From Litomosoides sigmodontis (lineage: Eukaryota > Nematoda > Chromadorea > Rhabditida > Onchocercidae), in the NCBI GenBank assembly GCA_963070105.1, contig OY718803.1:8289823-8353822 (forward strand): 64,000 nt of DNA, in the 5' to 3' direction. A program made the position numbers and the translations under genes. The notes beneath the pieces were generated by a model. That model made no database searches, was not told where the DNA came from, and saw only the letters and a list, made by a program, of their open reading frames with translations. Of the stretch, positions 1-13,624 are shown one piece after another (positions within the stretch are counted from its first letter, which is position 1; each line of letters begins with the position of its first letter).

Positions 1-325
1 AATACCCTAACGGAAAACTCGGGCAATTACTTATCGTCGACTGATAATTGACACTAAATCTAAAGTTATGCTTATAAAGCAATTCTTAAGTTGTTGGCCG
101 TTGCGCATTGTTATAAATATTAAATTCGATTGCCTGCTCCAAATCATCTACGACTGTTCTATGACTGGTTAAAAAGCATCTTTTTAATCCACATCTGGCG
201 GTGGCTACACTTATATATGGATTTTAAAGTATTCAGTAAGATTTATGCAGAGCCTCAAGTCTTACGAAAAATGTATAGTGTATCTTTGTATATGAGATTT
301 GGCTACTCGTTCATAACATCTGCAG
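1..325. other. Intron or upstream part of DDX1, no exon recognised
   Basis: The DDX1 reading frame enters the first visible exon at 326 after a TCTGCAG acceptor, with one base owed by an upstream exon. I looked here for the Walker A exon of the helicase (AxTGSGKT) on the plus strand and did not find it, so the 5' exons must lie left of the window. Nothing else could be supported. Confidence 0.5.
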
Positions 326-3300
326 ATGAAAGATGGCGCTTGAATGTGCATGACAGGGATAAAAATCTTGCAATTGATCCAGATGGCTTACTTTGTCAAA
401 GTCGCGACCCAAAAACTTGGAATGGAGCACGTTGTACTCGTGGTGTTGTTGGCAAAGGTTTTATATCATTTTTGATCATTATTGTCTTCATACTGTTTTT
501 GGTGCATCCAGATGGCAGCTGTGTTCTATAACTTATGACACACGCTAGCACGGACAAACAAGTCTGTAAATAAGAGTGACTTGAAATTTACAGGAAAATT
601 CTACTATGAAGGGACAGTTACTGATGACGGGTTATGCCGTCTAGGATGGTCAAGTGCTGATGCTGTTCTGGACTTAGGTATTCGTTTTTGAAATACTCAA
701 ATTGTTAATCTCTTTAAGCAGGATTACGTTTGCCTTCTTTATTACTAGGGATTGATTTCTTGCAATTTGTGCAATTTTTAGCTGAGGATGACGATTTTTA
801 ATTTTTACGAAGTTTTTAAGGCACTGACAAAAATAGTTTTGGTTATGGTGGAACGGGAAAAAAAAGTTACAACAAACAGTTTGATAATTATGGTACTTCG
901 TTCACACTGGGTGATACAATTGGTTGCATGTTGGATTTGAATAATGGAACAATTGCTTTTTCAAAAAATGGTCAGCATTTAGGGAAAGCTTTTGATATTC
1001 CGGAATCGTTGAGGAATAAAGCACTGTATCCTGCTGTAGTTCTGAAGGTAAAGATTGATTTTTCTCTATTTAGTGTTACCACTATTTTTGTCGTTTGTTG
1101 TGTGTTGTCAGACATATTTAACGTGTTCTTTGAAGGGAATTAAGGATTTTTTCTGGAGAAAAATTTTAGATCTTATACTGGATTTATTCATCATATGTAA
1201 TTTTAAAAAAAAAACCGAAGGATGATCTTAATTTTATATTCCGAGATATCAAATACCACACCGTATCCCTTTTGTTGACAGAATGATCAGTTGTCACTTT
1301 TTCTTGTTTGAAACCATTAAAAGTTTTGTGTGACAGTTGAAATCATGTATTTTTATTATAGAATGCTGAAATTCGATTCAATTTCGGTGAGACAGCATTC
1401 AAGCATCTTTCTGAGGTATGTGATAGTAGCTGTTGTGAATTTTTTAAACGAAAAATTTTGAAAAACATTGATGGACTAAAAGTGTAATAGTTCGTTTGTT
1501 CGATTGCTGGTGTCCACGTTTTCGTTTTTTTGGGAAGTGAAAATTTTAGATAAATGTAGGAAGGATTCCAAAAAACAACCATACACTACTCATTGGGTAA
1601 CTTGAAATTCAGGGCTATGTAGCAGTCTGCAAGGCACTGCCGGAAAATACCGTCACTTCATCTAGTGGTTCAGATTTTAATGAATCGAAAAAAACAACGG
1701 GACCAAATGCACCAGCTTGTATTATACTTGAACCTACCAAGGAGTTAGCAGAGCAAACAAATGGTCAGCTGGAAACCTTCAAAAAGTACCTTAAAGAGCC
1801 AACTATCAGGTGTGATTTAAATAATGGGTTTTTTCCGCTTTTTTTATTACAGTAATGAATTGTGAATTCATAACAGAAGTTGAATTCGGAATAACAACAC
1901 CTTTATGGTAGAATATTTCTGCCAAGCTGGTAAAGATATTCTATCATGTTGGAAGTATGGTTAAGATATTGGTTCCTGATGCAGTTATCATCTTCAGCGA
2001 AGGTATTAAATTAATACAGTCATCCAGCTATAGAAAGAGCCTAGTTTATTGTAAATAGTTGTACTTAAAACAACTTTTACAGATATTAGATGAATGCATT
2101 ACTTGAATGAAACTGAGAATTCCTGTTATCGTAATTTTGGTTCTTATGCACATCAGGAACATTACACTTTCCAGGAACGCACTTGTCATAGGTAGTATCC
2201 CAGTAAATGAGCAGTTACGAATTATCATGTCAGGCATAGACATAATTACATGCACGCCGGGAAGGCTGGAAGATTTTATCCAAAGTGGCAAGATTTTGTT
2301 ATCCAATGTTCGGTTCTTCATTCTCGATGAAGCCGTAAGCATGCATTCTGCTATCACTAACTTAACATATTTAAAAGTCGAATATGAGGGAAACTTTGTT
2401 TCGGACTATTTTTCATCAGGTGATATTTACACTGTAAGCTTAGCATATCAAAGAAAGGAGGACATTAAAAATTTTTAGCAGTTATGATTTTTCGGCAGTT
2501 TTAAACATTGTGATTTGTAAAGCGTTTTGGCATGGAGATATTATCTTTTATAAAATTTTGCAAAATGAACGAAATTGCAGGATTCCTTAGCATCAACGAA
2601 AAATCACTTGCATACCATTGAGCGCGTCCATGCAGCGTTACCGAAAATAACGGCTTTAGGCGAACGTTTGCAGATGATTGTTTGTTCTGCGACATTGCAT
2701 AATTTTGATGTTAAAAAGCTTGCTGTAAGTGTTTCTCTTTGTTTCTGCTGATTTGTTCTGTTTTCATAATGAATGCCTGTCTTCTGAAAGGTATCATCGA
2801 CTTTGCCTACTGTGATTATTTCGTGATATCCGGTGGAAATTGTTTTTAAAATTCTTGATTTTAGCGAATTAATCACTGACAGTATTATATGCCTGCGTTT
2901 CTTGTTTAGTTTTTTGCGTAGTAATAATGCTAACATCTAAATGCGAGGTATAACTTGGAAAAAAAGTAGTGAGTGACGGTTGTTGCGTGTTTACATCCTA
3001 CAATGGTGTTTTATCATAGTAGAATATGAGGGAACTTTCCAGGATCGCATGATGCATTTTCCCCAGTGGGTGGACCTCAAAGGCCAAGATTCTGTACCGG
3101 AGACCGTCCATCACGTTGTCTGTAAAGTTGATGCTAAAACAGATCGTATGTGGATACGTCTGAAGCCACAGGAAAGGGTGCAGGTATATTACGATAGTGT
3201 TGTTTGCGACAAACTCATGGTTGTTATACTTTGCCTTCATCTATTTTCCTTTCTAGACCGATGGCATCCACGCAAATGATGAAATTCGTCCTGGAAGCGA

Positions 3301-5412
3301 CTATCCAGAGACTCTATCAGAAGGCACAAAGATTCTGAAGGGAGAATATGTTTTGAAGGTCTTAGTTTTTCGTCAGCTGTATTGAATCACCCGTTAGTTT
3401 CACAATGTTTGAAGTTTTCAAAACATTCTAATTTTCATGTCGTCATTTTGTAGGCCATTCGACAATGTAATATGGATCAAGGCATCATTTTTTGCCGCAC
3501 AAAACTTGATTGTGATAATTTGGAGAGGTATCTGAAATGTAAAGCACAAGGTTTGCGTTCATAATTATGAAATATTACAAGAATTTAAGTTTTGGAGAGA
3601 GTTTTGCAATCAAATTTGTTTAGATATTGGGTTTCTTATGGGGTGTTCTTGTTTAATCTAGTCCAACTTTGTTTTTCATTTAAATATTGATTTTTTAATG
3701 GCGTTTGTTTATTCAGACCTTACATGTGTTTGCTTGCATGGTGACCGTCAACCGGATGAAAGAACCAGAAATTTGGATACATTTAAGGTTAATTATTGTT
3801 CAAATTGTTATTTCGCCGCGATTTCTCTAAAAAACTTCCTATAGAAGGATGGAATTGTCGGATATAGATTTACATGTTCAATTTTCTCATCGTTTTAGTA
3901 AAATGATATAAATTTTAGAAAGGAAGGGCCAAATTCCTTATCTGCACTGATGTCGCTGCACGTGGGATTGACGTGAAAGGCGTTCCTTTCGGTTTGTTTC
4001 TTTCTCTATGTTAACATATTGTTAAGTGGTCATACAAAAAAGGTTAAAGTATTTAATATGGCGATTGTCAGTGATTCAAGTACAGAATTGTGATATAAGC
4101 CGAAGTTGTCAAATGAACTTCTATTTCCATTGTTGTAGATAATTCTAGCAGTAACTCTATAATTTCCATGTTTTTTTTGCATTTATTGCTATACAAACTA
4201 TTTTGTAGTGATAAACGTAACATTGCCGGATGAAAAAGCGAACTATCTTCATCGAATTGGTCGTGTAGGCCGTGCAGAAAGGTGACTTTTTTATTTTCAG
4301 TTTTTGAGTGTTTTTGATTTTTACATATTAGATATTTATTAGGTCATTACGCTTTTTTTGGTATTTGCATTTCGAGTGAAGAGCTGTATTATTTTAAAAT
4401 CAGTTAAAAGAAATAAGAAAACATTGTAGGATGATGTAGGATGATGCAAAAAAAAACATAGAAGAGAAAGATAAGGAGGAATAAGAGATTGACCTTTTGC
4501 AGGAATCTCTGATTTCTTGCACTGGTTTTAAGTATGGCTTTACACTAGATGTCCGTGTATGTTGATTTTCAGTGTCTCCCTCTCATGTATTTTATTTGCA
4601 TTCCACATTATGTCCTTTTCCATCCTCAGCCATCTGGAATGGTTGTTCTTCAAGCTCATGCTTATTTTAGGATGGGTTTGGCAATTTCCTTAGTATCAGC
4701 ATATCCAGAGAAAGTATGGTATCATAAGTGCTCCTCACGTGGTATTAATTGTTTCAATACAGCCTTGATAACGGAACGTGGTTGTGCAATTTGGTATGAT
4801 GAGCCAAAAGTTCGTTTTTCAATCCACTTGAATTTTTTTGTTTGAAAAGTTGCAAACAATTGTTTTATATGTTGCTTCGGGTAATCATATCATTTAAGAT
4901 CACTTAAGATGTTTGTACAAAGTTCTTTTTTCGCTTCCCTTGCCGGTTCTCGCAATTAATCTTTCTAAAAATGCTTAAGTTTTGCATATGCTTACTTTAG
5001 CTTTTGGAAGATATTGAAGAGCATTTGGGTGTAACAATTCCGCAGATCGATACTGATTTTATTGTGCCAGTTGATGAATTCGATGGTAAAGTTGTTTATG
5101 GGGCGAAGCGGACTAATACGGGTATGCTAATTTTTATTCCTTAATGTTTCTTTTGTTAGATGTTTGTGAATTCATTCCTGATCTGATGTTTTGTTGATAG
5201 CGGACTTTTCAGTTGTTTGAGGACGATATAGTTAATTGTAATTTCGTAAAGATTTTCGTAAGAGTTCGTAAAGAGTTCAGTTGTTTTTAGGCTCTCTTTA
5301 TGAAGGACACGCAGTTCAGCTATCCGGAGCAGTTGCACAACTTGCAGATTTGGAACGCTCGTTGCAGCTGTCGTACTTGAAAATGTTTGTCGATTCAAAA
5401 AAGAGCATGTAG
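326..5412 (+). CDS. DDX1: ATP-dependent RNA helicase DDX1 (5' end missing)
   Basis: DEAD-box RNA helicase with an inserted SPRY domain, the architecture specific to DDX1, which acts in RNA processing and the tRNA ligase complex. Exons read by eye: 326-457, 594-677, 821-1047, 1362-1415, 1613-1809, 2175-2334, 2581-2724, 3043-3183, 3257-3358, 3454-3550, 3717-3787, 3919-3991, 4209-4281, 4671-4809, 5001-5121, 5291-5412. The SPRY part (594-1415) contains [19 protein letters not shown]. Helicase motifs follow in order: PTKELAEQT (Ia), TPGRLED (Ib), DEAD (II, split by the intron at 2335-2580 between DEA and D), CSAT (III), IIFCRTK (IV), TDVAARGID (V) and [11 protein letters not shown] (VI). The C-terminal region has PVDEFDGKV, typical of DDX1. 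The Walker A exon is outside the window. All phases join and no lesion is seen; an AATAAA lies 65 bp after the stop. Confidence 0.97.
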
Positions 5413-5476
5413 AACAGAATTACAGCTGCATTGACTTTCAAACGAATACGTTGCCCAGCTAATGTTTAGTGCTTGG

Positions 5477-5482
5477 AATAAA
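5477..5482 (+). terminator. DDX1 polyadenylation signal
   Basis: A canonical AATAAA hexamer lies 65 bp downstream of the DDX1 TAG, at the usual distance for a short nematode 3' UTR. Confidence 0.6.
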
Positions 5483-5982
5483 ACATGATGGAGAAATTCA
5501 TGTCTTTGACTGCCATCTGAAGGCAGTGTTGGTAGATGTTTTATTTCTGATCGTCTTCAAATTGTGATGTCTTGAAAGTTCATGTATGTAGAAAAGCACT
5601 ACAAAAAAATCGTGTTATGACGATAAATGTGTGAAGTATTTCGGATGGACAATATAACTCGGACAAGAAATCATCTGACGTTAGGGGGCAGCCTTATTTT
5701 GCTTGGTTCTATGGGCAAATGTTGCTCCGAATGATTTCATCAGATAATAAGTACCAAATAGTGAAGTTCATTATATAACGTTATACACAAGTCATATTTT
5801 ACTCAGGATGAATTATGATAGGACATTTTAATACCAAAAAAATAGAAATTTAATAATTTATAATTGAAATAGTTTTGTTCTCGATCCCTACAAATATAAA
5901 ATAAATCTTTTGCATTTTTGCATTTCTTTCTCACACTTTGAATTGTGAAATGGTAGCTGAATGAAATAACTTCATACTTCAT
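5483..5982. other. Convergent intergenic region
   Basis: AT-rich sequence between the DDX1 3' end and the stop of the minus-strand kinase copy. No coding exon or repeat was recognised. Confidence 0.5.
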
Positions 5983-8900
5983 TTAATGATACGTTAAAGG
6001 AGCACTTAAACATTTGTGAGAAGTGAAATAATTAAGCAATTGTGAAGCACCGGGTCGTTTCTCTACGTCACGTTCGAATATTATACTAATAAGATAAGTT
6101 AAATTAGGATCAGTCGCTAACGGTAGCTGATAACTGGGATTATGCTTAGCAATATTGAAAATGATTGCTATTGGTTCCAAATCACCCCGTGGCTGTTTTG
6201 TTAACATTTCCACCGACGTGCAACCAACACTCCAAATATCCGCTTTACGACCATGCCTTCTACGTCCAAGTACAACTTCTGGTGCCATATAATTCGGTGT
6301 GCCAATGAAAGTCGTTGCTGCGAAGAAAAAATTATGTATGAATTTAGCTTAAATTAGCTAACTTCAATGGCTTTAAAATAATTTGAAATATTTGTTTTTT
6401 AATTAACTAGCTAATTAACAATGAATATTTTTTTTTGTAAGTGACTAGTTGCCTAATGAGCAATTAATGGAAATTGACGACGAAGGAACAGGCATCAATT
6501 GATATCAAAGTAATGATATTACAGAAGGAATTGTGCAAAAAAAAAAATTTGCCTACTTTTATTAACAAAAATTAAATTTGCACTGTTCCTTCAAAGATTA
6601 TTCTCATTCTTTCCGTTCAGTTACGCTATTCAAAAGATTGAAAGAAATCTTTCTTTTCTTTTTCGAACGAAGAATTCTTATTCTTCAACAAATTCTTTAG
6701 GAGCGAACAGAAAATGCAAAATATTGCAGGAAAAAAAACGGAAACTTTTCCTACCTTGCTGACTGCAAATTGCTTGTAAAATCGTTTTGCTGAACCAAAA
6801 TCACCAATTTTGATATTACCGTCAGAGTCGCGTAAAATATTTGCCGGTTTAATATCACCGTGTATAATTTCATTCCGATGTATAAATATTCTAAACCTTG
6901 CCGAAGTAGATAAGTACATTTACCTGCAACTGCACCACTTGCAACGCAGTCTTTCACCGATCCGCCGGTCATATATTCAATAAAGAAACAAATTGAATTA
7001 TCGATTTGCTCTACATCAAGATGCTGCACAATTCGATCATGTTGAATGGTGCTTAATAAATTAATTTCATTGCCAAGTTGGATTATATGATTCCTCAAAT
7101 GTCCATTGCCACGGCAAATGTTAAGTCTGCAAATCTTAATTAACAATTAAATGTGAATATTTCAGTTAGTTCACATACTTAAATTTAATAACATTTCTTT
7201 CTGAAAGCAGTAAGCGATCACCGATGTGAAATATTGTTCATTCATTCTATGTGTGATCAAACTTCAACAGAAATTTTTATTTTTTTTCGTTTCTTTTTTC
7301 TGTAATGAATTCCTTGCCTCTTCCATAAATCATTGCTGGTATTGCAGTTACAAGAAATACTCACATGCACAAAATTGCTTAAAAATACTTGAAATTTCAT
7401 TCGAAATCTTCCTCAATCAGATTTTTTGCTTTATCGCAATGCTAGAAATTTTAACACAAACCTACGCTCCGTGGTACTTTCCTTTTGCTATCGAATTCTT
7501 TGAAAAACTTTTTGAAATAAGCAAATCTAACAAGCGGAATGAATGACTGGAATCGTCGAATGTACTTTGAATATTCGACTTTTATGCATAAAGTTTTTGT
7601 CCTACCAGCAGCAGAAGTAAGTAAGTAAGTTCAATCGTTGAATCGAAAAGGTTGCAAGTTAGCATTAACTCCCACCACTACTACTGCTATTTTAGAAACG
7701 TGGTATGTATGCATCGGAATGAACAACTTTATTTTACTGTCCATAATTTTTTGACTGACCTCTTCAGCGCTACTTCTTTTCCGGTGGCCACATCAACGCA
7801 TACATAAACCCTGCCGAAAGTTCCGGAACCGATGCGTTTGCCTTGCTTCCAGTTGGTTGGCGCACACGGTGTGCTCAAATCCTTTTGATAGTGCTCATCG
7901 AAATCGGCAAATACTACACCACTGCTCGCACTGCTACCGTTTTGCCCCAGCGCTGTTTGTCATTCCGGTACTCGTACTGATAACGAACGGCACTCCCAGT
8001 ACGGAATCTGCAAACTGAGCTTTTCATGCACTTCTTACTACTCACTAAGAAATCAAAGCATTTCTGATTTAAATGTATGTAATGGAAAATTGCCCAGAAA
8101 TTGTTACTGTATTACTTAACTATCTCCTGCTACTGTTGAAGTGGTGAGGTCGAATTTTTGGTCCTAATCTTTGATTAAAGGTCAAACAACGTGAGGATTT
8201 TGATAGTTCTACTCTGAATGACGAAACAAATGTGCGCAATTGTCCTTGTCAATGAAGTAAATGTAAGTTAATTAGATATAGAAAAAATAGAGAAAGTGCC
8301 AGCATTCTGAATTTAAAATGATTTTCAATCGTTTAAAACCTTCATCAGTACATTAACTCTTTGTATTTTCTCTTTATATTTGGATGTGATTTCCGATCTT
8401 TTCTGCTTTCTGTTTTATATTTCACATATTTGCCCTATCATCAATTTTCTGCTCTATTATTTCCACCTTTGAACTTTTCTTTTTGGAATGACCGAATCAA
8501 AATAACTGAGTCGATCTCTTTTATCAAATTCAAAAAATTGAAATTATGCCTCTTCAAACTGTAATTTGTTCCCATAATAATAACTGAACAAATAATTAAG
8601 CAAGCAGTAAATAAGCAGATTGGTCAGTTTTGAAGACATTTCTAATTCTTACATATCAAAAACATGTCTAAATTAGATAGAGCAAAAAAATTTGTGAAAA
8701 ATTCGCAAATAGATATTTCAAATCAAATTTCAACAACTTGCCACTACCCGTAGGAAAACATTGTGATAATTAAAAATGTAACCTCAGCAATTCTTGATGA
8801 TGATTGAAACGAAAAAGTCCCGGATGCATCCGAAATTGGTGAGCGTGGATAATCGATTATCCGATTGATAACGGTATAGCAGTAGGCGCAAGCTCCGTTG

Positions 8901-9092
8901 ATGCGCTGTTCGATCCAGGTCGAGTAGTTCAAGGTGCATTTGAAGTTCATCAAACATAAGCGGCCGATCCATTTCGAAGCAAAATTTCTCACCACAAAAT
9001 TCTGCTTCAATTCGAATTTTGAAATTAGCAAGCGATAATGCACCATTGACAGGCATTTGCTCCTTGCTAGAATTAATCATCATTTCTGTCAA
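5983..9092 (-). pseudogene. MEKK2/3-like MAP kinase kinase kinase, probable pseudogene
   Basis: A PB1 domain followed by an STE11-type kinase domain places this copy with MEKK2/3, which activate MAPK kinases. Exon-like blocks: 8783-9092 (PB1), 7760-8007 (linker and glycine loop GSGTFGRVYVC, then VALK), 6755-7126 (EYMTGGSVKD, HGDIKPAN, DFGSAKR) and 5983-6317 (GTPNYMAPEVV, GRKADIWSVGC). Visible lesions: the PB1 core lacks its middle; the frame changes between RSLRLLL and SPISDASG in the first block; an in-frame TGA (7960-7962) interrupts the second block after VRVPE; in the third block the helix before the catalytic loop is shortened and two extra bases (about 6880-6884) shift the frame between LEYL and HRNEIIHGD; the third and fourth blocks do not join in phase. 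The catalytic HRD reads HGD. Neighbouring DDX1 is clean, so general sequence error is unlikely. An active, badly modelled gene remains possible. Confidence 0.75.
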
Positions 9093-11493
9093 GCCATTGC
9101 GGATTGAAACACATGGCGAATACGACGGTTAAATGTGATTTTTTTTTTACGTACGTTAATGCTAGTACAACGTTAATGTGGAGCATTTAGATGTAGGAAC
9201 ATTTGTTAGAAATTATTTTTTTTTTTTTTTTTGAAAAACGAAATTACACGGGAAAGCCGGAAATTTATCGAAATACGTAATTATTGCAAATAAAGAAAGT
9301 TAAACAATTTTTTTTGCAGACAATTCACAAAATCCAATTTTCGTCAGAAATTTAATAAATTTTAAAATACAATGAATTTTACACTTTTTTTTTCGTTGCA
9401 GAGCGAAGTGATAATTGAGAAAGAAGAAGTGGAACAAATAATTTTTGGAAATTTTTAGCACGAAATATTCTGGTTACAATAATTTCCTACTTTAAAAAGG
9501 AAATTTTTGTCATTTTATGTCAATTTGAAATAATTAAAATGTCAGAGAAAAAGGAGGTAATATGTGCAGCAATGAGGAATTCCTAAAAAAAACAAACCCC
9601 TTCTTAGAATACTTTGAATTGGCGGTGCTTACTCTTGCGGAACAAATGACAAGGTCAAGGTCGTCGTTCTCATCACTTCACTTCATTTTAATTTTTTTTT
9701 TTCTCCCACCTATTATCTTTCATTATGCCCCTCAGTTTCAAGAAACCAATGGACAGTTTCCAAATGTAAATAATTGAAGAAGATGGAGCATATTTTGCAA
9801 TTCAATAAACTCCTCAATTTGGCATAAATTCGCGCAATAAACTTCACGAAAATGATGGATTGTATCAATTAATTAATTAATTAGTAAATCATTATCAATT
9901 TTTACTTTTATTCGTTAAATATAATATAATTATTTTCAAATTAATTGCAAATAAATTTATAAAATTTAATAGTAATTTCATGCTAACTAACATGTTAAGT
10001 AAAATCCCTCTTAATCGTTGTTGTTGATTTTGGATGGAAAATAGCTGAATTTTTTAGCATCCATTTTAATTAATTATTAATGATGTCTTTTTTTTCTGCG
10101 TGAAAAAAAAATTTTTAAATTTTATCACTAGTTGAAATTATCACTTGCACTTGTAACTTTTCCACTTTATTAAATGACATGTGCCGGAATGGAATTAATT
10201 TCGATTTTAATTGATAGTGTGAACGAAATAATTAGTGAACTGTTCCAGTCATCTAAATTTAATCGCGCAATTATCTAACAATTTCCAACGAATTCTCTTG
10301 TGAATTCCTCAAAATCCTTTTTTGATATTGTAATTTTTGACTTTTTTTTTCCTTTTTTGTTTCAGTTTTTTTGAGTTTCAGTTTTGAGTTTGAGTTTCGA
10401 GTTTTTCATCTAGCAGCCAGCAATGCTACTTTAGCAATTTGAAAAAATTTTCACTTCACTTTTGCAAATTCTCACTGCGAACTATTGATAGCTAATTAAC
10501 TTATTGACAAATCTCTCATTAACTTTTTTTGGTGTATGCGACACACAATTTATAGCAATTAAAAATTTAATAAACAATTTGCGCAACTCTCTGAACAAAC
10601 CTTTGCGGAAGTGTTTGTTTGAGGCGCGGAGAGATTGTCTTGTCACATTTTATTGCGCATTTCGTTGCACTAAGAAGGTCATCATCACCCTTGCTACTGT
10701 TGCCAGTTTTCAATCATTTTGAAATAAAATCGTTTTAAAGTCAAAATTTAGTGGAATAATTATTGAGATGAAAGCGAAAATTTTAAGCTAACAAGTAGTG
10801 TAATGTATTAGCAAATTTTACTTAATAAATTGAATTGCACTACAAAAATTTACAAATTGTTTAGTGAAAGCGTTGGAAAAGTGTTTTCAACAAAACCACT
10901 TAATTTTCAACTTTTAAACGTAGAAAATGTAGTAATCAGGTAGTTTCAATTATTAAATTATTAATTTAGAAAGCTAAAGAAAATGTTACTAACGTGCAAT
11001 TGATGAAAGAGAAGTAGGTTAGCTTCATCTTCATCCGTTGAATTTGTTAATAGCTTTTTGATGACAATGAATTGAATTAGTGAAATTTCATCGCTGTATG
11101 ATTTATGAAATTGTTCATTGAATTCGTAGTAGCAGTATTTTTGCGTTTAAATGATGTTCAACGCATTTCTTTTTCCTCTTTCCTTTTGTTACATTAGAAG
11201 CACAAGCTTCCTCGTAATGGCTAGGGCATCTGATGCGATGAAGCTAACTATCAGTGATCAATGATCTCACTGATAAAATTGATAAGTGTTGCTGGGTGAG
11301 TGAAAAATTACCAGTAAAAATTGAACTTTTCATTTGTGCTATGCTTGTTCAATTGCAATTCTCACTCGTTAAACCAATGCTTTTCTAATTATTGAAATCA
11401 CTTTGTTTTTTCAACATTCGTCAGTTTTTGAATGAAATTTTATCAGAGAACGGAGAAATGATGATGGAATTAATTTGATTTCCTTGTATACAT

Positions 11494-11517
11494 CTCTCTC
11501 TCTCTCTCTCTCTCTCT
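11494..11517. repeat. (CT)n microsatellite
   Basis: About twelve uninterrupted CT units on the plus strand in non-coding DNA. Confidence 0.9.
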
Positions 11518-12801
11518 GTTTATCACCTTATCTGCTAACTTAATTTGAAGGAAAAAAATTCACGAAAGCATTTTTTTTGGCTATAATAAATATTATTTGA
11601 ATAAAAAGAACCATTGTTGAGAGCTTTTTCATGGTGCTAAACAATTGTTTGAAATTTCTGGCTTAAAAAATTTTTCATTTCAAACAAACAACTTTCAAAT
11701 ATACTTAGTCCGTACAGCTGGTTCAGCTCAGTCTGAGACCTCATTTTAACCTCTGTTTCGATAAGGATATAAGTCAAATCAATTTCAGTTTATTAAATTC
11801 CAAAAAAGAAGTCATTTAATTTCAGCATCAGTCTCTCATCATCATGTTCAGTTGCTGATAATTGATGGTAACATTTTCATGCCCAAATTCTTCATCAACT
11901 TTGAATTTGCAGTTAGATTTAGACGCACGTGATTTTATTTTGAAATGAATATTTAAGCAGCTAATTGAATGAACAATCGTTATGATAGCAACCCTCAAAC
12001 AGGCTTCAGGTAAAAAAATTAATTCGTTATCAAATTTTAATTATTTTTTATTGAAATTATACCAAAATTTAGAAGGAATGCACGTTACACGTGAAATATA
12101 ATTTGCAAATCACAAATTCAGAGATTCATCGATAATTTTCACTCATTCCATCCTTTTCCAGCTCATTTTTTTTCCCTCATATTTGCTATTTTCAATTTTT
12201 TTTTTCCACGCATTTCTAATCAAAAGTGAACAGCTGTCATTGCAACACATTTCAAAGCCTTACTTTTTCCTCTTTTGTTGCTTTTTTTTTTTTCAAACGA
12301 ATTACAAAAATTTGAAGTGCAAACTTTACGAATGTTTGACAAAAGTTGAAATTTTTATCAAATATTTCATATTTGATAAAAAAAAGAAACAAAAATCTAA
12401 CTTTTTGAAGTGAAACATTCTGAAGTATGTATGTATAACTTCTAACTTTTTACAAATTTTTTGAAATGCCTCTTCTCAGTCTCTGTCTATGCACGAGAAA
12501 AAAAGTTAGACTGAAAAGAGTGGAAGCTGTTGTACGACGAATGATCCTTGTACGAAATTGCATGCTTCAATTATTTTCTCACAAAATGTCAGCAGTTATT
12601 AGCTTAAATTCAATCGTTGAGGAGTGACCAAACACTGAAGGAATTTCCATGGGATGAAATAGCAATAGTATGGTAGTAATAATAGTAACAATTGTTGAAC
12701 ATACTATTTGAGGAAATAAATCGACAGAAATTACTTTTCCTGTCAACATCATATGATGAGGTCCATTTTGGGTGGAAAAATTATTTCTCAAGGACGTCAT
12801 C

Positions 12802-12803
12802 AT

Positions 12804-12843
<40 letters not shown>
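12802..12843. repeat. (CT)n microsatellite
   Basis: A CTCCCTCTCC lead-in followed by about fifteen perfect CT units. It is polypyrimidine on the plus strand. Confidence 0.9.
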
Positions 12844-12847
<4 letters not shown>

Positions 12848-13582
12848 ATTTCATTCTTCTACTATTAGAGTGACCCCTACCATTCCCCTAGATCAACCCA
12901 AGTAACACTGAATATGCCTACTGATACATGCGCAGTATCACTAAGTTTGCTAAAATGATTTCTACGATGTAAATGGAATCGTTCCCACCATCTTTCGTCA
13001 TTAATTTGTGGAAATAGCCGATGGTCAGCGGTTTCAATAGCTATTGGAACTATCACATTTCATCAGTCACTGAAGACAGTACCATGCAGTTGGACATCTC
13101 TCATTATCACACATCACTATCACTGCCATTATCACTATCATTTACTCATCATTATTCAATTTATTGATTTATAAGACATTCAAAGCGTGCAGTTTACTTA
13201 ACTGTCCAAATTTGAATTTTTCTCTTCGTGTTACTTTAAACAAAGCAATGAATGGGATAAATTTGGAAGTTCATTTTGCAATCTATCAAATATGATGAAG
13301 TATTTTTTTGCAAAACCCACAATCTAATTACAATTTGCTATGGCAATTTCATTTCGCAAAAAAGAATTCAATTTTTTAACAATGGCAAAATGATCACAAC
13401 TCCATTACTTTCATCGTTAAAGTAATTTCCCTTTTCTCTCACTAACTTTCATCAATCAAATAAATCGCATTTCACACTCATTTCATTCACTTCTCACTTG
13501 TCTCATCCAATAATATTTAATTAATCTTTTAATTAATAACTGCTTAAAGAGTGAATCGCTCGATGCAACCTTCTAGTGTAAT

Positions 13583-13624
13583 CAGTCTCTCTCTCTCTCT
13601 CCCTCTCTTTTTCTCTCTCTCTCT
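13583..13624. repeat. Interrupted (CT)n tract
   Basis: Two CT runs joined by CCCTCTCTTTTT, polypyrimidine on the plus strand. Confidence 0.85.

Noticed and set aside
2604..2936. Antisense open frame within DDX1
   Set aside because: It lies opposite a well-supported helicase exon and its intron, and shows no family motifs.
12183..12413. Hydrophobic plus-strand ORF in the gene desert
   Set aside because: It arises from T-rich sequence, with no acceptor, donor or recognisable motif.
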